Source: Chamaelirium japonicum (Eukaryota > Streptophyta > Magnoliopsida > Liliales > Melanthiaceae). From it: DNA of 64,000 bases. Below are positions 28,001 through 39,153 of the stretch, piece by piece. The stretch covers positions 13,695,297 through 13,759,296 of the forward strand of contig OX393549.1 in the NCBI GenBank assembly GCA_947650365.1, given 5' to 3'. Positions within the stretch are counted from its first letter, which is position 1. Each line of letters begins with the position of its first letter. Below the pieces are notes generated by a model. That model was not told the DNA's origin and ran no database searches. It worked only from the letters and a program-made list of their open reading frames with translations. The translations under genes and the position numbers were made by a program.

Positions 28001-30524
28001 ATCTCGTGCGCTACCCTCCTATTTTCTCACGTCTGACGGACTCTGACCCACTCTCTCTTTCTAAATCTCGTCCGATCTCTCTTCCGTGCTTCTCTTTCTC
28101 TCCCTTCCTTATCAAGCACACAAACCAACCGTCCAAACCCAGCCAGCCATGCATGCACGTCAGACAATCCGACTCTCTCTCTATCCGACCTTATCACGTC
28201 CCTTGAATACAACCCATGTCCGAGCCGTCCATATCTCAATCTCTATCTGCTACCCACAGCCGTCCGAGAAGTCCAAGCCCAGCTTTATCCGATCCCCTTC
28301 TCAAACCTAATCGCAGTCACCCCTCCTCCCCTCTCAAACCTGATCCCAGTCGTTCGAGATCATCCTTAAAACTTGGTGACCCGAAACCCATCGCGATGTT
28401 CCCCCTCTTTCCGCGACACCTCAGCCCATGCATTGATCACAGCCATCCGAAACCTATGAACACACGTCCGCACCCCCCTCGCGAATCTCTCTCCTCCTAA
28501 AAAACCTGTGCACGTCCCCCCTCTCTCGGATTCTCTCTCTACCTCTCTGATCGTCTCTTTCTCCTCTCCGATCCTAATCTCCCCTCTTTTCTCTCCTATT
28601 TTCTCTAATTGATTCTCTTTTTTCTCTCTTTTGTTTTCTTTCCTTAATCGTCTCTCATTTAATCTTGATCGCAATCCCATCTCCCCTCCGTGAATTCTAG
28701 TGATCTTTTTCTTCCCCTTGCACCAAATCGCAGCTCTCTCTCTATCCCGAGCTGTAGCCGACCTGATCCCAGCCGTCCTTTTTCTCTAGATAGAGAGATC
28801 GGGGGAAGAGAGAGACGGAGAGAGAGAGAGAGAGAGAGATCGTGGAGAGTGGGGAGCACTGTTCTAAAAAGCGGTCCGGGCGGCCGCCTAGGCGTTTTAG
28901 GGGGTTGGCCGCTCCGCTTCAGCAAAAAGCGGCACTGCAGGCGGGTTGAACAAAGGCGGGCGCCTAGGCGGGATCCGACCCGCCTAGGCGCCCGCCTAGG
29001 CGGGTAAAAGGCGGGCGCCTAGGCGGTCTCACTATATGCAATTGCTTGAGGAAATTTTTTTTTCTGTAATGAATTTTCTGTTTCTTAACCATATGCAATT
29101 GCTTGAGGAATTTTTTTTTTCAATGTATTGTGATGAAATGTTTAAGCTCTTACGATTTTTTACTATATTGGTTCTTGTATGGTATGAGTTTGGATAGAAT
29201 TTGGATAACAATATATGATTGGTTGGAATTTGGGTACATCACAATAAAGTTGGAGTACAATTGTATTATCTGGTATACTCAAGTTAGAGGGACAATCGGG
29301 TATAGGTATTGAGGTAACCATACCGAAATACCCCTACCCACCCAATCCCCTCCTCCTTTTTCATAAAACTTTTATATTCAGATCAGTAGTTTTGATGTTT
29401 GCATATGTAAAACTTTCTAATATTATTTTTTTATATAGAATTATGAATTTATATATATACATACATATAGAATATATATAATATATTTTATATAGGTGGG
29501 TGCCCGCCTTTTTCTCCGGGCGCCCGCCTAGTCGTCCGCCTTCCGCCTTCCGCCTTGAAACCACTTGACCGCCCGTCTTCCGCCTTCCGTTTTTTAAAAC
29601 ATTGGTGGGGAGTTTGCACGGCTGTGATCAAGTGCAATAAATGGTTGTGATTTAGATAGAAAGTGGGGAGAGAGGTAAAGGAAGAATCGTATCTTGGTTG
29701 GAGACCTAGACGTGAGGAAAAAAAATGAATGGATTCCATGCATGCATGGGGTGTATTTTGGGAATGGGTTTCAGATTTGAACATTGAAGAAGAGGGAATA
29801 CAAGGAAGGAATTTAAGAGAAAAATGAGGAGATAAATAAGGGGAGAGAGAACGAAAGGGATCTTGGGTGAGCTGTTCAGTTGTGATTAGGTTGCATGGGA
29901 CAGAGAGGGAGAGGGGGAGATCGCATGAGAGGGAGACTTATCATGCATGGGTTTGTATGGTAAGAAGGTTAAGAGTTTCATGACTATTATGGGAAGAAAT
30001 AAATAAGATTACATACTTGGTAAGGCTAAGGAAATGAGGTATGCACCGGCTGGGCTTGGTGAAAGAGGTTTGTGCATGAATAAAATTTGAAAATTGAGGG
30101 CTGCCATCAAAGTTTAAATGGAATCCGGACGGTTGTGATTGTGCTGGGGAGCTGGAATAGGAAATAGATAATTTAAAGAGAGAATGGAGAGAATTAAGAA
30201 GATAAGAAAATATGGAGAAAGAGAGATTGTGGAGAGAAAGAAAGAGAGAAAATCGGGAAGAGAGAAAGAGACAGAGAGATCGGAGAGAGAGATCGGAAAA
30301 GGAGGTAATTTTTTTGTCTAGTAAGCGGTTCTGTTTTGTCTAGTCAACAGAAAACCGACGTCCCTTGTTATATAGATAACTAAGATAATAGACAGGACTC
30401 TGAATCGAATCCGATCTGGTTCGTACTTAATGGATAGCACGTATGGGACAAATTCTGAGATCCGAATCCAACAATTAGGATGATGGATCAATGTATGGGT
30501 CAAAAAATGATGGGTCATCCTATC

Positions 30525-30602
<78 letters not shown>

Positions 30603-30884
30603 CTGATTGGTTGAGTTGTGAGCTGTGAAGTAAAGCGCGCGGTCAGATATATATATATTTGATTGCTGACCACTTAAATTCAAATTTGAAAAGAACTTGA
30701 GTGGGATTTAAGAGGAAGATTTAAGAAGTGAGTGGCATTTAAGAGGGACGGTAAGTGGGACTCGTTGGTCGAGGTTAGAAAACGGACGACTGTGATCGAG
30801 TCTCCTTATTTATCCCCCTCCTCTCTATAAATCTCAGTCGCTGCTTTATCTCAGTTCATTTGTCCCCCCCACAACCGTTGTCCC

Positions 30885-30959
<75 letters not shown>

Positions 30960-31343
30960 CTGATTGGTTGAGTTGTGAGCTGTCGGGGGAGAAAATGAGC
31001 TGTGATTGATTTGACCCCCATAGAAGATTTGGAATTTTGATGAAATTTGGTGAGAATGTTGTCTATGGTAAGATGATCATCCTCACCAATTTTCATCAAA
31101 TTCCAAAACTTCTAGGGTCATCAAATGGTAGAAGCAAAAGCTGCAGATTTAACGATGACTGCGGACGGCAAATTTTGCTTCTACAATTTGATGACCCTAC
31201 AAGTTTTGGAATTTGTTGAAAATTGGTGAAAATGATCATCTTACCCTAGACAACACCCTCACCAAATTTCATCATATTCCAAAACTTTTAGGGGGGTGAA
31301 TACCCGCTGCTAACTTTCTAAAGCGGTAACTCACAGCTCACTG

Positions 31344-31396
<53 letters not shown>

Positions 31397-31537
31397 TGCT
31401 TGAATGTGGCATGCGGTAAGTGCAGCACCTACCGCATGCCGTCTGATGCACTGCTACGTGCATGCGATGCACGCAGCGCGTGCATCAGACGGCTGCGGTG
31501 CTGTGCCGCACGTACCGCATGCCGCAGCATAGCATGC

Positions 31538-31601
<64 letters not shown>

Positions 31602-31955
31602 TTTTACTTATGGAATGGTTACTTACGCAATTACACACCGCCTTTTACCTACCCTAGAGGCTAACGAATTTGATGAAACTTGGTGGAGATGCTATCCATG
31701 GCAAGTTGATCATCCTCACCAAAACTCATCAAATTATATAGCCTCTAATGGCATCAAATATTAGAAGTTTTATATACCGTTCATTTTAACCGTTAATTTG
31801 AATAGCATATTTGATGCCCCTAGAGGTTATAGAATTTGATATTTTTGGTGAGGATGATCAATTTGCCATAAATAGCATCCCCACCAAGTTTCATCAAATT
31901 CTGAAACCTCTAGGGTAGGTAAAAGGCAATAAGTAATTACATAAGAATATCCCTC

Positions 31956-32036
<81 letters not shown>

Positions 32037-32427
32037 GAGAGAGAAAGAAAGAGATGATACGGGGTATAGACTGGCGGCCTATTTCGATGAAATGGGCAGC
32101 CGCCCATTTGACACCTCTGGGAGTCTTAGAATGTGCTGATTTTTTGTGAGCATATGCACCCTACCTTAGATAGCACACCCACAAAAAATCAGCACATTTT
32201 AAAACTTTTAGGGGCATCAAATGTTATATTTCATATTAACGGTTACAACAGACGTTCAATAAAACTTCTAACATTTGATGCCCCTAGGAGTTTTAGAATG
32301 TGTTAATTTTTTGTGAGTGATCTATCTAAGGTAAGGTGCTTATGCTCACAAAAAATCAACACATTCTAAAACTCCTAAGGGCTTCAAATGAGTGGCAGCC
32401 CATTTTGCCAAAATAGGCTTGCATCTC

Positions 32428-32519
<92 letters not shown>

Positions 32520-33205
32520 TACTGTGCGGCCAATTTAAGAGAGCTGCGAAATCCTTAACGTGTGACGGGTTAATGGTGGCCATCAGATGGAAATCCAAGT
32601 ACAGGGAGTGTTTCCTAAAAACTGTCGGCTCGTGCCCCTCTGAAACTTAATCGAGCATTCCAATTTTTACTCCGATCACATCTCTCTCTCTATCTCTCGT
32701 TCTCTCTCGATCGATGCGAGCTGCCCTTTTGAAACAATTGTTGAGCGTCTGAAACAATCGGCGAGATCACCGATCGATCTCTAATGCGGGCTGCCCTTCC
32801 AACACAATCGGTGACATTGCAGATCTCTATCTCGATTTGCCCCGAGATCACCGATTTCTCTCTATATCTCTTTCTCGAAAATCTCTTTCTCATTCTCAAC
32901 CACCGAGTTCGTTACAACCGGCGATCTCCCCTCCTTAACGTATTGATCACCTCCTCTCTCTCTCTCTCTCTCTCTCCTCATTTGATCTCCCCTCCACCTT
33001 GCCTTCAGGTCAATCTCCAGTCCACCCCTTCAGGTCTGTCACCCCTTCAGGTGGCTGCCCAAGCACGGCCCATGGTATGTTCGGGCCGGACCGGGTCGGG
33101 CCATTGTCCAAGCCGGGCAGGGTTCAAGCCGTTGACTTTGGGACTAGGTTCAAACTGATGAGCTTTTTCTACACCCCTATCTTTTCATAACCCCCTTCCC
33201 CCCCT

Positions 33206-33240
<35 letters not shown>

Positions 33241-33251
33241 CCAACCACCCT

Positions 33252-33311
<60 letters not shown>

Positions 33312-36300
33312 GTGCACCGCACTTGCTTTCCCCTAGGTGCTATAAGACGATTGATTCATCACAATATATAATATATGATCAACGTTAAGACTTAAGACCA
33401 TTTAAATCTCATGAATAAGCCCTAAGTATTTCTTTATGTTTTTATGTTCCTTAAACATTTAAGTATTAGATTCTGTAAGATATTTGGGACGCTTGGATTC
33501 TTTCTATGAAATCACGATTCTTCATTTAACAGTATCCGAAAGAAGCTTTCCATAGAGCTGTCGTTAAGTGTACAACAGTTGTAACTAAACTGCAGCGAAG
33601 AATAGAAATCACATGGGAAATCAAAATAAAATCTGCCAGATAAGCAACATGTCCATACTCATGATTACAGGAGTTAGAGACCCAAAATAGCTACCAGTAC
33701 GGCGAGTACGCATGCACATATTTATAGATGTGTAACGGGGTATTCCGATGGCACGTTATAATATTTCATAGCTTTGTTATTTCAAGTCCAAAATCAGATA
33801 CCTTGTACTTCTTAAGCAGGTTTATCGAACCAGGATAGATATGGCAAGAACGCCGAAAAAATTACTTATAACGGACAAGCAGAGTTGGACAACTTACGTG
33901 AGAGAAGAGCCTTGACCGTTGTTCCTTCGCACCAACATAAAAAATACACGTTATAGATGGCAGCCAATTATGCAGCTCACTCTAAATAATAAAAGAAATT
34001 TGTCAACAAATGGGTTTGGTAAAAAGGAAAGGCAAAATCAAAGAGTATGAAAAACATAATTGACCTTCCAATTTACTAAGACAGCATTGGGAACTATTAT
34101 AAGATGGGGCCCATAGTTGCCTTTGAACTCCATCAGATAGGCAATCAATGCCATTACCTGTTCGGATAAGAATATACAGTAAAATTGTCAATAAATATAA
34201 CACTTTAAGTGATGAGCAGGCCATAGGAATAAAGCATAAAACATACATTAAAAAGGAAACATAATAGTTAGAACTTAAAAGCAAGGTAAATCACATTGAA
34301 TTTCAAGAACTTCCTAGCTCCTAAATAATCAGGAGTTCAGTTAAAAAGTTTACTGGGGAAAACAATTCGTTTATTATCAAAGAGAAAATCCTACATCATA
34401 AAATATCAGAAATGATATTAACAAATCAATAGAAAAAAGAAAAGTTGATCAGATATGTTAAATATGTGTGTGTGATAGAAATCAACCTGTACAGTCTTGC
34501 CAAGGCCCATCTCATCTGCCAGAATACCATTCAATTTGTTGTTATATAAAGAAAGCATCCATTGCAGCCCAACCTGGAAAGGAGCAAAATGGACACACTT
34601 TGACGCCAAGCTATAAGATGTATAAGAAAAGGAATTTAGCTGAGAAGTTGCAACATACTAGTTGATAGTCTCTTAAAGTTCCAGCCCTCAACATTGAGGG
34701 TTGTCTTATAACCCTTTCATTGACAGCATGTGCTAGGTTATAATACCTGGAATCCATGAGATATATTGGCCTCAATCAGTAGTGGCAAATAAACACCCAG
34801 AAACAAACAATTAAAATTTCAAAAAATAATTTAACCAGAAGCGGAAGTGTCAGAAATAAGATGAGTCAAAATCAAATTCAAACCTTAAATATATAAACAA
34901 GTAGTTCTGAAGCATTATTACTAGCATCTGTGATAATGACATTAAGGTCTTAAATAATGACAAACTTACTTGTTAACTGATGAACTATCTTTTGGTGCAT
35001 TCATTTCAGAGAACCTGTTCCTTATCAGTACCTCCTCCCCTGCACACGCTGCGGCGGACTTGACTTCTTCCTCTGAAAGGCCCTGTTGACAGAAAAAACA
35101 TGGGCAAATTGTCAGTGAATAGAAGAACAAGAACAGAGAAGACAAAAGATGAGGAGAGGAACCTGTGATCGTGCAGCAGCTGCAGCAACATTTGCTGCTT
35201 CTTCCACCTCTTGATTATTCTTTGCTGCTGTTATTTTCCCTCCTAGTTTGTGAAGGTACTCTTCTGTCTGAGACAAAAAGGAAGCAAGAACATTATACCG
35301 TTGAGCTGCATCTCCGGGAATATTTGTCTGTTGCTCCAGCAGCATTTCACGATATCTGTCCACGTCGTTGTTCTTCAGTGCCTCCATTCTTTTGGTGCGG
35401 TCTTCATCCTTTCTCTTAGAGAACTCCCTCAACATCCTTTCATGATATTTAGCCACTCCTCTGTTGCGGGCAGTCCGTGCGTCCCGAATGGCCCAGTGAG
35501 CCTCTAAGAGCTTCTTGCGCCACTGGAAGATGGATTTTAATTGCTTCTCCCTTGTGACCTTCTGCAACTGTTGGACTTGCCTTATGAGCTCAACACGTTG
35601 ACGCTCACACTGTTTAACGAACTTTCGGTATGGCCTGTCGGACATTGCCATTATCTCTTGCTGTTCCTGATCTACTTCATCCCTCAAGCGAGCCTGAAGA
35701 TCTAAGAGCCGAAGTTTTTTTTCCTCAATTTGCAGCCTCAAAACAAGATCAGGCCTGATTCTTTTTCTCTCTAAGTTAACAGCAAGTAAACCACTTATCT
35801 TTTTCAAATTCTCTGTCCTTTTCTTGGTGAGCACTTCCATGCCCTCCTCAAATAGCAAATCTTTTACATCATAAGCTAATGTTAAATTATTATGATTATT
35901 TACAGTTGTTGTTGATCCCAAGGCTTCGGGTCGCCTTGTAAAGAAAGGAAAATCAAAAAGCGGGCCATGATACTTCCTTGTGGTAACAGCATCTTTTGGA
36001 GGCGGTGCACCACTGGTGGAGGCAGGTTTCTTTACTTGTCCAGAATCCACTGTGGTATTGTTCGTTGGAATGGCCTTTCCCTTATCAGGATTAAAGTCGC
36101 CGTTGATAGGTATCATTTGACTTACCCGTTCAACATCTTGTTCGGATTTAACAGAAACAGAAGTGCTTTGTTCTAGCTTCCCAACGGATGTTGCCTGAAC
36201 AGGAACATTTGTTGGACCTGTAGCTCCTTGCAAGTGACTGACCATAGGTGCTTTCTCTTCTCCGGTAAAGGGCTCCTCCTTCAGCAATACATGTCCTTTG

Positions 36301-39122
36301 CTGGAAGGAGCAAGCTGGGAATCCTTTTCATTGACCTCACCATGTCTTGCATGCTCTTCAACATTTGACACAACCATCCTTTCCTGGTTAACTTTTCCTG
36401 GTGAAGTGAAAACATGTTGTGGCTGTGAATCAAGTGGCGGAGGTGCAATGGCTTGAAGAACTTCCTGTGGTAGAGTACCTTCGCCTCGCTGTAAAATGCA
36501 CACACAGGAATTGATTATCGAGCTCAAGTCTCACTGAGAAGGGACCTAACTAGAAAAGGTAAACTTCAACATTTAAGCAATAAGCTTTTGGAGGGAGGGA
36601 GAGAGAGAGAGAGAGAGAGGATTTGTAGTACCTTGAGACGCCTAAAAGCTAATATTTGCGCCTTAAGAACAAAAAGTTGCTGCTTAGTAAACCCAATACG
36701 TTGATGCGGCACTTGGGCACTCTGAGATGGTATTTGGGTTCCCCCAACCTCACATGAAAGAGCTGCAGGTGATTGAGAAGGGGGGCAGTTCAATTGCTGT
36801 ATCTGCTTGAAGTAGTGCATTTGTGGTGCTTCAGCCCCACTAAACTTATTCTTAGCATCTGAGTGATCTATGCTCTGGCTTGAATTCCCTCCAGAAGACT
36901 GTGGTGGATGTATCCCAGCTCCTCGGTTTCCCATTGCTATTGGTGGTCTAGCAACCCTCTCGTTTTGGCTCTCCTTGCTCTGTACAGCAAGTTGCTGCTG
37001 CATCTGAATATTGTTGGAGTTAGCAGGAGCGTTTGCTCCACCGCTAGCTATAGGCCCGGACGGAAGTGTCTGCCGACCTTTCACTACCCCAGCCCGACCA
37101 GATTGATCGCTTATGGAATTCCCATGAGCAGAAGTCTCACTGCGGACTGGTGAGGACATGATCTGCTGTTTCGATGGAGGAAAACCTGGCAGCTGTCTTG
37201 CAGTGCTTGCTTCGTTTGGCTTCTGCATCGCAGCTAACCTAGAAGACTGCCAAATTGGTAGAACTTGTGCGATAAGATTGGCATTTGCAGGAAGAGACAG
37301 ATCAACATTATGCTCCATAGCCCAGGCCTGCATAGCTTTCAACTGGGCCATCAGTAACTGGTTGTTAGCAAGGTTTTCCATGCTTGCTTGTGATTGTGCC
37401 GATTGCACAGGCCTGCTTACGTTCGTTGGTGTCGTCAACTGCCCGATCGCTCCCACCTGCGGAGACCTCAGCTCGTTCCTTTGATCACCACTAGTATGCC
37501 CTTGCTCCGTCGGCTTCTCAAAATGCTCCTCTGACTTCTTCAACATAGGTGCATGTGCTTGATTGGCTGCCTGAAGAGACATGAGATCTTGCATCTTCAA
37601 ATTATTTACCCGCATGTCTTGGCCTCTCCCAGGTGGGCCCACCACATTGAATCTACCTTGTTGCTGCACGGGAAGATTCCCATGAGACTTCTGTTGCTGG
37701 GTGGCATTTTGCAGGGCAAATTGGAGGTAAGCTTGATGAACTGGGTTTGGTGGATGCTGTTCTAAGCCTTGACCTTTATTCGGGTTTTCATCACGGGGTT
37801 GGGCCCCATGCCGATGATGTAGATCATTCAACTTACTCAGTGGCTGAGACGTAGATACAGTACTGGAAGATGATGGAAAGCTGCTCCCGCCCATGACTCC
37901 ATGAATACCAACAGCTTTGTAAGGTAGAAGCTTCTCTTCTCCTTCAGAATTTCTTAGCTGCTGTTGCTGCTGCTGCTGTAATTACCACATGGAAGGAGGA
38001 AACATGACGCAATTAAAAATAAAGCCCTTAACTTAGTCGGCCCGAACCATGGGACCGTGGTTCGGGGTCCGGCCATCGACATCTATTAGTTCCGTCCCTT
38101 TAGACGGTTCCAGATTTTTGAGATATAAATGCCACCGAGAGAACCCCGGGGGGCTCCCATCATAAGGGCCGGGTGATCAAACGGGTGGGGACAGGTGTCG
38201 TTGGCTGGACCCCGAACCACGGTCACATGTCCCGGGCGACTATTTTAAGTCATTCGAATTGAAATCATATGTACACCAAAAGCAGGACACCCCCTCAATA
38301 GAAACCACACGGCATCAATTTAATTAAAAGTCATTTGCACACCACCTCCCAAGATCATTCTTCCCATTTACTGTGTCAACAAAGTCCGAACATATTGCAT
38401 GCGACATTCAATTCCTAGTTACAAGCGAGAAGGTTTTAATCTATAAAGGCCTCAAATCCATTTGAAATCACACCATACCACATTGAATTTAGTTCTATAT
38501 AAAGTCCCAACTAGAAATCCAACCATACTGAATTTATGACCAAGGTATGTACTGATTTGTAACCCACGATAATTAAATTTCATTTGCAAACAATTCGACG
38601 GAAAATGGTTCATGCAAAATCTTAATCAGCTCATAATCCAACCAAAATACATCAATTCAATAACAAAGATGCATCAATTCAAGGGAAATAAAAGTCAATG
38701 GAAAGCATTTTCATTTCCGCTCACTTATGGAAATGAAAAGAACAGACCCCTAACATCAATCCAATAACAAAGAAGAAAACAAAGCATAACAACAATGCAG
38801 AACGACCAAAGTCCCTGATACCGAGGAAAACACGGAGAATACTTGGAACAGAACCTTTGAATCCTTGAAAAGGCATCAGAAACTCATCTTGCCGACAGAT
38901 AATGGGAATGCATTATCAATCTCAGAACCAAAAAAATCCAACAAAAATGCAACTTCATGGCCAAGCAAACCATCAAGAGAGAAGACCCAGAAAGTTTTAA
39001 GAGGCTGAAAGAGCTCCATGGACAACATACCTAAAGGCCTTAGAGAGAGAAAATTTGAACCTCAAACATAGAAAGAACAAGGAGAATTATAGAGAGAGAG
39101 AGAGAGAGAGAGAGATGGAAAA

Positions 39123-39153
<31 letters not shown>

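Larger units (their letters stand above)
30528..32518. repeat. Cluster of (TA)n-bounded palindromic elements
   Basis: Six long (TA)n tracts: 30528-30599, 30886-30956, 31345-31374, 31541-31600, 31958-32031, 32475-32518. They bound five unique segments. Segments 30957-31344, 31601-31957 and 32032-32429 are inverted repeats whose arms are themselves inverted repeats; 31395-31540 is a simpler palindrome. Segments 30600-30885 and 30957-31344 open with the same GGGCTGATTGGTTGAGTTGT. GA or CT tracts adjoin some (TA)n. The arrangement resembles microsatellite-targeting MITEs such as rice Micron. Confidence 0.7.
19180..33897 (-). other. BRM intron 8, 14.7 kb transposon sink
   Basis: Bounded by acceptor GTCCAG|GAG and donor CAC|GTAAGT. 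It contains, left to right, a Helitron-like element, GA/GGA simple repeats, a hAT MITE, a LINE-like remnant holding two hAT MITEs, two more hAT MITEs, and a (TA)n-palindrome cluster. No exon was seen. Bases 19,200-20,355 show nothing recognisable. Confidence 0.85.

Noticed and set aside
27493..28680. Several 80-105 codon frames in GC- and CT-rich DNA.
   Set aside because: Biased composition on both strands with no domain, inside BRM intron 8.
30318..32598. Frames with long IYIYIY stretches.
   Set aside because: Translations of (TA)n microsatellites.
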